DNA of 9,918 nucleotides, taken from NCBI GenBank assembly GCA_002314195.1, contig DCCQ01000012.1, forward strand, positions 1 to 9,918, read 5' to 3'. Shown one piece after another: positions 1-6,156 of the stretch (position 1 is its first letter; every line of letters begins with the position of its first letter). The position numbers and the translations under genes were made by a program. This stretch comes from Bacteroidales bacterium UBA1077. GTDB taxonomy: Bacteria > Bacteroidota > Bacteroidia > Bacteroidales > UBA932. A model generated the notes under the pieces. It worked only from the letters and a program-made list of their open reading frames with translations, did no database searches and was not told the origin of the DNA.

Positions 1-1
1 A

Positions 2-106
2 CAAATCAAAACAGCTTCTCAGTATGAAGATTCAAGATTTTATGAATATGACCGTATTGCCGGACAAAGTTTCTATTTTTGTGTTCTGAATTTGGGATAT
101 TCATAA
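2..106 (+). CDS. 3' end of an unidentified upstream gene (partial)
   Basis: An open frame enters from the left edge and ends at TAA 104-106, giving 34 residues. The peptide is rich in aromatic residues and its last residues read SFYFCVLNLGYS. It was found by reading the frame directly. A run of this length can be open by chance, and the DNA is more AT-rich than the genes that follow. In favour of coding, the composition is protein-like and its Glu-Tyr pair uses GAA-TAT like every other such pair in the window. The function is not recognisable. A terminal beta-strand of an outer-membrane protein would fit the alternating aromatic pattern, but that is only a guess. Its last codons lie inside the first copy of the tandem repeat at 84-128. 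The DUF5131 start codon is 22 bp past the stop, so the two genes could be co-transcribed. Confidence 0.4.
   Translation, partial: QIKTASQYEDSRFYEYDRIAGQSFYFCVLNLGYS
74..81 (+). promoter_or_regulatory. Possible -7 box upstream of the DUF5131 gene
   Basis: TATTTTTG matches the Bacteroidota -7 consensus TAnnTTTG and sits 47 bases upstream of the ATG at 129. No convincing -33 TTTG element is found at the usual distance. The box also lies within the apparent coding end of the upstream gene, so it may be a chance match in AT-rich DNA. Confidence 0.3.
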
Positions 107-128
107 TTCTGAAGCGGGATATTCATAA
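84..128 (+). repeat. Tandem duplication of 22-23 bp directly before an ATG
   Basis: Two adjacent copies, 84-106 and 107-128, share TTCTGAA at the left and the 13-mer GGGATATTCATAA at the right. They differ only in the 2-3 bases between (TTT against GC). The first copy contains the stop codon of the upstream frame. The second ends exactly one base before the DUF5131 ATG and supplies a GGGA that could serve as a weak ribosome-binding site, nine bases before the start. The copies are contiguous, so this looks like a local slippage duplication, or a scar, rather than two dispersed operators. Confidence 0.75.
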
Positions 129-929
129 ATGGGAAAGGATTGGAACATCTACGTTGACTGGAATCCGTGGCACGGCTGCACAAAGATCAGTCCGGGCTGC
201 AGGTTATGCTATGTCTACAGGCAGGACGAGATGTACGGAAGCGAGATCGCGAGCAGCCTCGCACGCAAGACGCTGGCTTTCAATCTGCCGGTCAAACGGG
301 GGCGTGACAGGAATTACAAGATTCCGTCCGGGAAGATTGTCTTCACGTGCTTCACTTCGGACTTTCTTCTAAAAGACGCTGACGCCTGGAGGCCGGAGTG
401 TTGGGAGATGATGAGACTGAGGAGCGACTGTATGTTCTATTTCTTCACGAAAAGGATTGACCGGCTTGCGGAGTGTCTTCCTCCGGACTGGGGCGATGGG
501 TACGACAACGTCATCGTCGGCTGCACGGTTGAGAACCAAGCCATGGCCGACTACAGGCTGCCCATATTCAAATCACTGCCTATCAGGCACAAGTCCATCG
601 TGGTGGCTCCGATGCTGGAACGGATGGATGTTTCCCGGTGGCTTGACAGAGACATCGAGGAAGTCTGCGTCAGCGGTGAGTCAGGTGTCGGGGCAAGACC
701 CTGTGACTACGACTGGGTCCTGGACCTGCGCTCGCAATGCATCGCCAAAGGTGTCGCGTTCCGTTTCCACCAGACCGGTGCCTACTTCATCAAAGACGGC
801 AGAATGTACCGCATTCCCCGCCGCTTCCAACTAAGCCAGGCCCACAAGGCAGACATCGACTTCGGCATTAATGAATATTACGCCCCGGCAAAGCCCTGGA
901 ACCTCTGGGCAGAGACGGATTATAAATAA
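129..929 (+). CDS. DUF5131 family (phage Gp37/Gp68-like) three-cysteine protein
   Basis: The 266-residue protein matches the DUF5131/Gp37-Gp68 family from memory. Near the N-terminus is WNPWHGCTKISPGC followed by RLCY, giving Cys17, Cys24 and Cys27 in a C-x6-C-x2-C arrangement. In this family the arrangement is thought to bind a metal or an iron-sulfur cluster, reminiscent of radical-SAM enzymes such as spore photoproduct lyase. A second family block lies in the C-terminal half: VSGESGVGARP followed by a DWV...C segment and FRFHQTG. Family members are common in phages and mobile islands, often next to a three-Cys-motif partner protein (TcmP). No TcmP gene is seen on either side here. The biochemical activity of the family is unsettled, so no reaction is assigned. 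The ATG start follows the tandem repeat directly. Length is normal and the frame is intact. Family assignment is firm; function is not. Confidence 0.87.
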   Translation: MGKDWNIYVDWNPWHGCTKISPGCRLCYVYRQDEMYGSEIASSLARKTLAFNLPVKRGRDRNYKIPSGKIVFTCFTSDFLLKDADAWRPECWEMMRLRSDCMFYFFTKRIDRLAECLPPDWGDGYDNVIVGCTVENQAMADYRLPIFKSLPIRHKSIVVAPMLERMDVSRWLDRDIEEVCVSGESGVGARPCDYDWVLDLRSQCIAKGVAFRFHQTGAYFIKDGRMYRIPRRFQLSQAHKADIDFGINEYYAPAKPWNLWAETDYK

Positions 930-989
930 CTTCATTTATCCGTGCGTGAAACCCCATGATTGACGCACAAAAGTACAAGGAACGAACGG

Positions 990-1020
990 CCGTGAGTAAA
1001 TAGACAGGTTCTACTCACGG
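990..1020. repeat. Inverted repeat, 9 bp perfect stem with 13-base loop
   Basis: CCGTGAGTA at 990-998 pairs perfectly with TACTCACGG at 1012-1020 across a 13-base loop. No T-run follows on either strand, so an ordinary intrinsic terminator is not supported. It could be a protein-binding site, an RNA hairpin or a mobile-element scar. Confidence 0.6.
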
Positions 1021-1155
1021 AAGCCACTGAAGCATCCGCTTCGTGAGCGAATGAGCCTCCACCGCGCACGTGAGGTTGCTAGAGGTGACTTCTGAGACAA
1101 GATACATATCGCAGCAGATGGAATTGTCCACAACCACATAAGGCAAGATATTCAT
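1015..1155 (-). CDS. Small minus-strand ORF, possible gene remnant
   Basis: This is a 46-codon frame from ATG (complement of 1153-1155) to TGA (complement of 1015-1017). The product begins MNILPYVVVDNS and ends SLTKRMLQWLP. Codons look like those of local genes, and the frame stays open about ten codons upstream of the ATG to a TAA. I do not recognise the product. Its stop lies inside the right arm of the 990-1020 hairpin. It may be a real small protein, the C-terminal end of a lost gene, or chance. No ribosome-binding site or promoter supports it. Confidence 0.22.
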   Translation of the reverse strand: MNILPYVVVDNSICCDMYLVSEVTSSNLTCAVEAHSLTKRMLQWLP

Positions 1156-1218
1156 TGGACAGCACTTAAGATCATTTATTGTCCATTATGAAGGGAATCT
1201 TTTAAATGATGATCGATG

Positions 1219-1226
1219 TAACTTTG
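1219..1226 (+). promoter_or_regulatory. Probable -7 box of the cat-like gene
   Basis: TAACTTTG is an exact TAnnTTTG match, 20 bases before the probable original ATG at 1247. This leaves only a very short leader. No clear -33 TTTG is seen at the expected spacing. Confidence 0.45.
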
Positions 1227-1246
1227 CGGCTGAAAACAGAATGATT

Positions 1247-1895
1247 ATGAGCGCATACAAATAATTGGACCTTGACACCTACTACAGAAAGGGAGTTTAC
1301 GAAAGATTCACCAAGGTGGCGAGATGCTCCGTGTCCATCACGGACAGAATCGATGTCACCGAGCTTTATGAATATTCCAAAAGGACGGGCACGAAGTTCT
1401 ACATCTTTCTCTACTTGCTCTCGAAGGTGATGAACTCGCGCGATGACTACCGTATGGCGTACCTATGGCAGAGCGATGAAGTCATCATCTACGACCGCAT
1501 CAACCCGTGCCAATATGTCTTCAACGAGGCCACCGAGACCTGCACACCGGTGTACACTGAATATAATGATGAATATTCCTCCTTATATGCTGCGTGTCAG
1601 AAGGACATTGAATATGCCAAATTCCATCCAGAGTTTCACTTCGATCCTGCAAACCATCCGAACTGGTTCGATGCCTCGATCATTCCGTGGATCTCCTACG
1701 ACTCGCTGAATGTGGAACTTCAGGATGGCTAATCTGTACTATCAACCAATTGTCAACTGGGGAAAATTCCGCGAAGAGAACGGCCGGAAAATGATGCACG
1801 TCACCGTCCGGATGAACCACGCGGTCGCCGACGGCTACCTTATCTCAAAGGTTTTCCTGCTGCTCCAGGCTGCCATCTCAGACTTCTGTGCTTAA
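1247..1895 (+). pseudogene. Chloramphenicol acetyltransferase-like gene, frameshifted
   Basis: Two overlapping frames encode consecutive parts of one CatA-type trimeric acetyltransferase, which would transfer acetyl from acetyl-CoA to a hydroxyl group of chloramphenicol or a similar acceptor. The first part (1265-1732) has the typical DLDTYYRKGVYERF start and the IIPWISYDS block. The second frame continues with NLYYQPIVNWGKF and the active-site segment NHAVADGY, whose His and Asp match the catalytic HxxxDG. Dropping one base near 1718-1732 joins them into about 209 residues, normal for the family. The 5' end also looks damaged. ATG 1247 reads MSAYK then TAA 1262-1264. Adding one A to the AAA run and removing one G from TTGG would give MSAYKIIDLDTYYRKG, the expected N-terminus. 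Otherwise translation must begin at TTG 1265. The site also departs from the usual HHxxxDG[FY]H: the first His is Asn and the final His is Leu. A sequencing error could explain one lesion but less easily both. Drug resistance is not expected from this copy. Confidence 0.82.
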
Positions 1896-1912
1896 CGGTT
1901 AATACATCAGCC

Positions 1913-1998
1913 GGTCACTGAACCCGTCGAAGTGACCATGCGACCAATATTCCAACACTTCGACAAGCTCGCAGGTCACTTCGTCAGGCTCAGTGACC
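1913..1998. repeat. REP-like pair of inverted imperfect palindromes
   Basis: Two 25 bp units at 1913-1937 and 1974-1998 each have arms GGTCACT and AGTGACC around an 11-base centre. The second is the reverse complement of the first with three mismatches, all in the centre. A third, partial copy (CACTTCGACAAGCTC, 1956-1970, running on to GGTCAC) overlaps the left side of the second. A head-to-head arrangement of palindromic units between convergent genes is typical of REP/BIME elements. Either hairpin could also stop transcription from the cat remnant (plus) and the ZIP gene (minus), or protect mRNA 3' ends. No transposase is visible nearby. Confidence 0.72.
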
Positions 1999-2044
1999 CA
2001 CAACTAGTTCAGTGTCCTACGAGTCTTGCTCCTTGATTGAAACA

Positions 2045-2833
2045 TCACCCCAGCACTACATCCAGAACCATCATCAGGACGAAGCCGATGGCGAAACCAA
2101 TTGTCCCAATGTTGGAATGCTGGCCTTCAGATGCCTCCGGAATCAGCTCTTCCACAACGACATAGAGCATCGCACCTGCGGCGAAGGCCAGGAAGTACGG
2201 CAGAACCGGGGTCATCAATGACGCCAGCAACATCACCAGCAATGCTCCGATAGGCTCAACGATCCCGCTCAGGCTGCCTATCAGGAACGACTTCCGGCGG
2301 GTGTTCCCGGCGGCGCGCATCGGCATCGAGATGATCGCCCCTTCGGGAATATTCTGAATCGCTATTCCGATTGCCGTAGCCATCGCTGCCGCCGGGGCTA
2401 TTGCTATTCCATCCTGCAAGGAACCTGCGATCACCACTCCCACAGCCATTCCCTCAGGAATATTGTGAATCGTCACCGCCAGAGCAAGCATCGCTGTCTT
2501 CGAGATCTTGGCCTTCAGTCCTTCAGGTTTGTCATCACCTATGTGAAGGTGAGGAGTAAGGTAATCAACCGCAAGCAGGAAACACATTCCGGCCAGAAGA
2601 CCGACAGCGGCTGGGAGAACAGTCCCAACCCCTTCCGCCGCTGACATCTCCATGCTCGGAATCAGCAATGACCAGACCGAAGCCGCCACCATCACCCCGG
2701 ACGCAAAACCCAGCAAAGCTTTCTGCAAAAGTGCCGGCATCTCCCTTTTCATAAAGAAAACGAACGCTGAACCGATCACCGTCCCCGCAAAAGGTATTAA
2801 TAAGGTCGCTAACATTGCCTTGTCCATATTCAT
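2045..2833 (-). CDS. ZIP family divalent metal transporter (GufA/ZupT-like)
   Basis: The 262-residue inner-membrane protein has about eight hydrophobic segments. It carries the two ZIP metal-site helices: HNIPEG at residues 123-128 and QNIPEG at 160-165, with VEPIG near 192-196 in the following helix. ZIP proteins move zinc and sometimes iron, manganese or other divalent ions into the cytoplasm. The Gln in place of His in the second motif is, from memory, usual in the GufA-like branch and differs from E. coli ZupT. A short His-containing loop (TPHLHIGDD, residues 93-101) may touch metal. The gene starts 21 bp after the patatin stop on the same strand, so the two are probably co-transcribed. 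The first ATG (2831-2833) is chosen; Met3 is an equally possible start. No metal-responsive operator was recognised. Family assignment is firm; ion specificity is not known. Confidence 0.92.
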   Translation of the reverse strand: MNMDKAMLATLLIPFAGTVIGSAFVFFMKREMPALLQKALLGFASGVMVAASVWSLLIPSMEMSAAEGVGTVLPAAVGLLAGMCFLLAVDYLTPHLHIGDDKPEGLKAKISKTAMLALAVTIHNIPEGMAVGVVIAGSLQDGIAIAPAAAMATAIGIAIQNIPEGAIISMPMRAAGNTRRKSFLIGSLSGIVEPIGALLVMLLASLMTPVLPYFLAFAAGAMLYVVVEELIPEASEGQHSNIGTIGFAIGFVLMMVLDVVLG

Positions 2834-2854
2834 TGAATCAATTATACACGACTA

Positions 2855-3883
2855 TTATCTCTCCGATGCCTGACTGTCTGATCGGCTTTCATATTCATCA
2901 AGGGCGGCGGACATCAGCTCTCGGCCTTTTGCAGCGATTTCCTCGCCTTTGGCGTAGTCGGGGATGGGACCGTAGGTATCGAAGTTCATGCTTACAAGCA
3001 CGTCAGGTTTGTAGAGTTGGATGGCCTGTTTTGAGATAGTGTGATTCATCAAGGAAAAAGTCCTTGTCAGGATGGAATAGTAGTTGTCGCCCATAGGAAC
3101 TTTCTCGTCATGGGCTTTCCGCTCTATCCGTTTGGTCTTGCGGTTAATAACACGCAACTCTTTGTAGGCTCTCTGGGCCTCATCGCCCAACAACCGCACA
3201 CGGTCGATAAGAGGAAGGCCTTTTCGAAGGGCGAGATCACTGAACGTGTCCAATGTGTCGGACTTAAATTCAGAATCTTCCTCATGGGCCTCATCCAAAG
3301 CTTTCAGGTAGTTTGTTATACGTTCGGAATCAATCTGATTGACATCAAAGGCCACCAGAATGTCGTGTCCGTTGCGGACAGCCTGGCTAAGCGGCATAGT
3401 GTTTACGATTCCACCGTCAATCAGAGTATGGTAGCCGTACTTCACCGGGCGGAACAACGAAGGGATCGAAATGGAAGCACGGATAGCGTCAAACAACTTG
3501 CCCTCGCTGAACACGACTTCCTCACCTGTGTATAGATCTGTGGCCACCGCGCGGTAAGGAATCCGCAGATCCTCGATGTTCACATCAGGAACAACTTTTT
3601 TGATAGCATCTATAACCTTATCGCCTTTGACAAGATAACTTTTGCTGATGGAAACGTCCAAAAGGGAAAGCAACTTGGTGCTGTCCAAGTTGAAAAGCCA
3701 CTCCTTGAAGCCATCCAGACCTCCTGCGGCATAGACTCCACCGACAAGAGAGCCGATAGAGCAACCTGTCACTGAGGTGATGTTGTAGCCTCTTTTTTTC
3801 AGTTCTTCTATAGCCCCGATGTAGGCGAACCCTCTTGGCCCACCACTCGAAAGTACCAATGCGACATCCTTTGTCATACTCAT
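2855..3883 (-). CDS. Patatin-like phospholipase family protein
   Basis: The 342-residue protein has a complete patatin catalytic domain in its N-terminal half. SSGGPRGFAYIGAI (about residues 12-25) forms the oxyanion-hole glycine loop. GCSIG (40-44) carries nucleophile Ser42, and IDGG (155-158) supplies Asp156 of the Ser-Asp dyad. Patatins hydrolyse acyl esters of phospholipids or other lipids. This size and the GGPRGFA loop resemble the cytoplasmic RssA/YlbK-type bacterial group rather than large outer-membrane patatins. No signal peptide is seen. The C-terminal third is charged (a run rich in Lys and Arg near residues 245-260) and has no recognised domain. The start is ATG 3881-3883, with a second in-frame ATG two codons later. 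It is the first gene of a likely two-gene operon with the ZIP transporter and diverges from the MFS gene. Natural substrate is unknown. Confidence 0.92.
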   Translation of the reverse strand: MSMTKDVALVLSSGGPRGFAYIGAIEELKKRGYNITSVTGCSIGSLVGGVYAAGGLDGFKEWLFNLDSTKLLSLLDVSISKSYLVKGDKVIDAIKKVVPDVNIEDLRIPYRAVATDLYTGEEVVFSEGKLFDAIRASISIPSLFRPVKYGYHTLIDGGIVNTMPLSQAVRNGHDILVAFDVNQIDSERITNYLKALDEAHEEDSEFKSDTLDTFSDLALRKGLPLIDRVRLLGDEAQRAYKELRVINRKTKRIERKAHDEKVPMGDNYYSILTRTFSLMNHTISKQAIQLYKPDVLVSMNFDTYGPIPDYAKGEEIAAKGRELMSAALDEYESRSDSQASER

Positions 3884-3898
3884 AACGGTTTAAAGCCT

Positions 3899-3906
3899 AT
3901 AAAGAT
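3899..3906 (-). promoter_or_regulatory. Possible -7 box for the patatin-ZIP pair
   Basis: Read on the minus strand this is TATCTTTA, one mismatch from TAnnTTTG, 15 bases before the patatin ATG. The short leader and the mismatch keep confidence low. Confidence 0.25.
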
Positions 3907-3928
3907 AGGAATAAATCTGATTCTTTTA

Positions 3929-3936
3929 TAAATTTG
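3929..3936 (+). promoter_or_regulatory. Probable -7 box of the MFS exporter gene
   Basis: TAAATTTG exactly matches TAnnTTTG and lies 23 bases before the ATG at 3960, in the AT-rich gap between divergent genes. No -33 element is clear. Confidence 0.45.
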
Positions 3937-3959
3937 CGCCCGGTTAGTCAGATTTTATT

Positions 3960-5159
3960 ATGTTAATGGCAGATCAGATCAAGGAACCTGAGATGTCCCT
4001 TAAAACGTGGTCAGCTCTGGTGGGGCTGACACTATCAGCGTTCATATTCAACACTTCTGAGTTCATTCCTATCGCGCTGCTGACGGACATCGGCAGGGAT
4101 TTCGGATTGACCGAGGCTAAAGCCGGAATGTTGATTTCGGTCTATGCTTGGGTCGTCATGGCCCTTTCACTTCCACTTATGCTGATGACGTCCAAGTTAG
4201 AGATGCGCAGACTTCTCCTTGGGGTCATCGCAGTGTTTACATCATTTCAGGTGATGTCTTATCTCTCGACATCCTTTGGAATGCTGCTGGCATCAAGAAT
4301 AGGTGTCGCATGCGCGCATTCCATCTTTTGGTCAATAATCTCAATCATAGCGGTAAGGATTGTCCCCGCTAGTCATAAGGCAATAGCACTAAGCATGATA
4401 GTCACCGGATCGTCTATCGCGATGATCCTCGGTCTGCCGCTTGGACGCGTCATAGGTCTTAGCGTTGGGTGGAGAATGACATTCCTCAGCATCGGGGCTG
4501 TGGCATTGTTTATTCTCCTCTATCTTTCCGCATTGCTCCCAAGGGTGTCCAGCGGAGGCGGAATGACCGCCCACGACCTGCCGGCGATGCTGAAGAACAG
4601 GATCCTTGTCGGAATATTCATAACCACCGCCGCATTTGCCACCGGTTATTACACAGCGTACAGTTACATAGAACCGTTCCTTCAGCAGGTCGGTAAGATG
4701 ACGGAGAACCAGATCACGCTGACTTTGATGCTCTTCGGTGGGGCCGGAATCATCGGAAGCTTGCTGTTCTCAAAGTATTTTCCGAAATACAGGTACAGGT
4801 TCATCAACCTCTCGCTTGCGGGTTTGATCGGTGGAGTTATTCTTCTGCGTCCCCTAGCTTTCAGCATTCCCGCAACCATTGCGGTCTGCGCCCTCATCGG
4901 TATGTCAGCGACGGCTTTCAACGTTGCGATGCAGTCGGAGATCATCACTGACACACCGCAGTCGCAATCCTCTGTCGCGATGTCCATCTTTTCTGGAATA
5001 TTCAATTTCGGCATAGGAACCGGAGCCTTGGTCGGTGGAATGGTATGCTCGCATCTGTCGATTTCGTTCATCGGGGTCATGGGAGGAGCAATCGTGCTGC
5101 TGGCACTGGTTTATTGGAAATTTCTTGTGCTCAAGAAACCAATCAAACCTGCTCAGTGA
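3960..5159 (+). CDS. sotB: MFS sugar efflux transporter, SotB/YdeA type
   Basis: The 399-residue, 12-helix major facilitator follows E. coli SotB (about 396 residues) along its whole length, as far as memory allows. Shared blocks include AFIFNTSEFIPIALL (helix 1), YAWVVMALSLPLMLMTS (helix 2 and the following loop), SRIGVACAHSIFWS (helix 4), LGLPLGRVIGLSVGWRMTF (helix 5), YYTAYSYIEPF (helix 7), GGAGIIGS (helix 8) and SIFSGIFNFGIGTGALVGG (helix 11). Members use the proton gradient to expel arabinose, IPTG and other small sugars, and relatives in the same DHA1 group export drugs. It acts in the inner membrane. ATG 3960 is the first start, and ATG 3966 is also possible. No ribosome-binding site is evident. 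It is divergent from patatin and convergent with ridA, 41 bp apart, so it is likely a single-gene unit. Substrate specificity is inferred from the family. Confidence 0.88.
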   Translation: MLMADQIKEPEMSLKTWSALVGLTLSAFIFNTSEFIPIALLTDIGRDFGLTEAKAGMLISVYAWVVMALSLPLMLMTSKLEMRRLLLGVIAVFTSFQVMSYLSTSFGMLLASRIGVACAHSIFWSIISIIAVRIVPASHKAIALSMIVTGSSIAMILGLPLGRVIGLSVGWRMTFLSIGAVALFILLYLSALLPRVSSGGGMTAHDLPAMLKNRILVGIFITTAAFATGYYTAYSYIEPFLQQVGKMTENQITLTLMLFGGAGIIGSLLFSKYFPKYRYRFINLSLAGLIGGVILLRPLAFSIPATIAVCALIGMSATAFNVAMQSEIITDTPQSQSSVAMSIFSGIFNFGIGTGALVGGMVCSHLSISFIGVMGGAIVLLALVYWKFLVLKKPIKPAQ

Positions 5160-5200
5160 CAAAGGGGTCATTGAGCCCGAACATCTTCCGTTTGCATCAA

Positions 5201-5578
5201 TCACTCAGCGGCGGCGATGCACTCAATCTCGACAAGGGCACCTTTCGGGAGGGTCTTGACGGCGAAGGCGCAGCGGGCAGGAAACGGAGCCTTGAAGAAC
5301 TCGGAATAGATGCCGTTCATCGCGGCGAAATCATTAATGTCAGCGAGAAAGACTGTGGTCTTCAAAACTTTGTTAAGATCGGAACCAGCCTGCTCAAGAA
5401 TGGCCTTGAGGTTGGTCAGGGACTGACGGGTCTGAGCCTCGACTCCCCCTTCAGGGAATGCACCGGTCTCAGGGTCGATCGGCAACTGACCGGAAACGAA
5501 GATGAAACCGTTCTGCTCGATGGCCTGGCTGTACGGGCCGATCGCCGCCGGGGCTTTTTCTGTGTTTATCTGTCTCAT
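5201..5578 (-). CDS. ridA: RidA family reactive enamine/imine deaminase
   Basis: The 125-residue product (MRQINTEKAPAAIGPYSQAI onwards) is a full-length RidA (YjgF/YER057c/UK114). These cytosolic trimers hydrolyse 2-aminoacrylate and related enamines/imines released by PLP enzymes such as threonine dehydratase, protecting other PLP enzymes. GPYSQA (14-19), FVSGQLP (27-33), the key Arg102 in PFPARCAF and the terminal VEIECIA strand with Glu118 are all present. That Arg is the residue that marks active deaminases in the archetypal subfamily. The start is set at ATG 5576-5578. An upstream in-frame TTG at 5594-5596 would add six residues, but it overlaps the -7 box, so the ATG is preferred. It stands alone on its strand, convergent with the MFS gene and divergent from yqeY. 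Confidence 0.93.
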   Translation of the reverse strand: MRQINTEKAPAAIGPYSQAIEQNGFIFVSGQLPIDPETGAFPEGGVEAQTRQSLTNLKAILEQAGSDLNKVLKTTVFLADINDFAAMNGIYSEFFKAPFPARCAFAVKTLPKGALVEIECIAAAE

Positions 5579-5593
5579 AAAATCAATTTTTGC

Positions 5594-5601
5594 CAAATTT
5601 A
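5594..5601 (-). promoter_or_regulatory. Probable -7 box of ridA
   Basis: On the minus strand this reads TAAATTTG, an exact TAnnTTTG match, 15 bases before the preferred ridA ATG. Transcription would then start within roughly ten bases of the start codon, giving an almost leaderless mRNA. Confidence 0.45.
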
Positions 5602-5637
5602 GGTAAAATAACTGATGATATTAAGCGGCTAAATGTG

Positions 5638-5645
5638 TAAATTTG
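5638..5645 (+). promoter_or_regulatory. Probable -7 box of the yqeY-like gene
   Basis: TAAATTTG matches TAnnTTTG exactly, 27 bases before ATG 5673. With the ridA box on the other strand it makes a divergent promoter region of under 100 bp. Confidence 0.5.
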
Positions 5646-5672
5646 TAAATCATAAAATAAAACACATTTACC

Positions 5673-6122
5673 ATGGCACTCGAACAACAGATCCAGAAGG
5701 ACATAATGGAGGCTATGAAGGCTCACGATGAGTCTCGCCTCAACGCTACAAGAAGCATCAAGTCAGAGATTCTTCTGGCAAAGACATCCGGAGCGGAGCA
5801 CGAACTCTCTGACGCAGACGTTCTGAAAATAATTCAGAAGCTTGTCAAGCAGCGCAAGGAATCGGCTGAACTCTACACTCAGGGTAACAGACCGGAACTC
5901 GCCGAGAAAGAACTTGCCGAGATGAAGGTGATGGAGACCTACCTGCCGAAGGCGCTTTCCGAAGACGAGGTCAGGAATATTCTCAAAGAGATTGTCGCCG
6001 AGGTTGGCGCCACAAGTCCCAAGGACATGGGCAAGGTGATGGGAGCCGCCACGAAGAAGCTTGCGGGCCAGGCGGACGGCAAACTGATCTCAACCATTGT
6101 TAAGGAACTGCTCGCACAGTAA
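5673..6122 (+). CDS. yqeY: YqeY / GatB-domain-like protein
   Basis: The 149-residue cytosolic protein is a full-length YqeY (GatB/YqeY) family member. The N-terminal helical half has the usual IQKDIMEAMKAHD and RLNATRSIKSEI blocks. Then come IQKLVKQRKESAELY, the ELAEKELAEM...YLPKALSEDE segment, and a C-terminal domain with KDMGKVMGAATKKLAGQADG resembling the tRNA-binding tail of amidotransferase subunit GatB. The family often sits beside unrelated housekeeping genes and is suspected to interact with tRNA, but no reaction is established. No classic ribosome-binding site precedes the ATG, and a -7 box lies at 5638-5645. The GH106 gene starts 34 bp after its stop on the same strand, so read-through is possible, though the functions are unrelated. 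Confidence 0.92.
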   Translation: MALEQQIQKDIMEAMKAHDESRLNATRSIKSEILLAKTSGAEHELSDADVLKIIQKLVKQRKESAELYTQGNRPELAEKELAEMKVMETYLPKALSEDEVRNILKEIVAEVGATSPKDMGKVMGAATKKLAGQADGKLISTIVKELLAQ

Positions 6123-6140
6123 GATATTCTTAAATAATTG

Positions 6141-6145
6141 AAGGA
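6141..6145 (+). promoter_or_regulatory. Possible ribosome-binding site of the GH106 gene
   Basis: AAGGA lies 11 bases before ATG 6157, slightly far but usable. It is one of the few Shine-Dalgarno-like sequences in the window and supports that start. Confidence 0.4.
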
Positions 6146-6156
6146 CAACAGCATCT

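Larger units (their letters stand above)
930..1246. other. 317 bp intergenic region between DUF5131 and the cat remnant
   Basis: No plus-strand gene is supported here. The region holds a hairpin at 990-1020, a 46-codon minus-strand frame (1015-1155) and a TAnnTTTG box (1219-1226) before the cat-like gene. I saw no tRNA, insertion-sequence end or CRISPR repeat. The unusual length next to compact neighbours suggests a junction or decayed DNA. Confidence 0.6.

Noticed and set aside
990..1020. Intrinsic terminator for DUF5131 or the minus-strand frame
   Set aside because: The stem is good, but no T-run follows on either strand.
1715..1735. Programmed ribosomal frameshift in the cat-like gene
   Set aside because: No slippery heptamer, stimulatory hairpin or upstream Shine-Dalgarno is visible, and the 5' end is also damaged, so decay is simpler.
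2012..2221. 69-codon plus-strand frame overlapping the end of the ZIP gene
   Set aside because: It is antisense to the transporter's conserved C-terminal part and has no start signals or recognisable product.
5160..5200. Shared terminator between the convergent MFS and ridA genes
   Set aside because: Only a weak TGAC/GGTCA pairing is present, with no strong stem or T-tract.
5045..5602. 185-codon plus-strand frame across the MFS end and ridA
   Set aside because: It overlaps two well-supported genes, one of them antisense, and its peptide has no family features.
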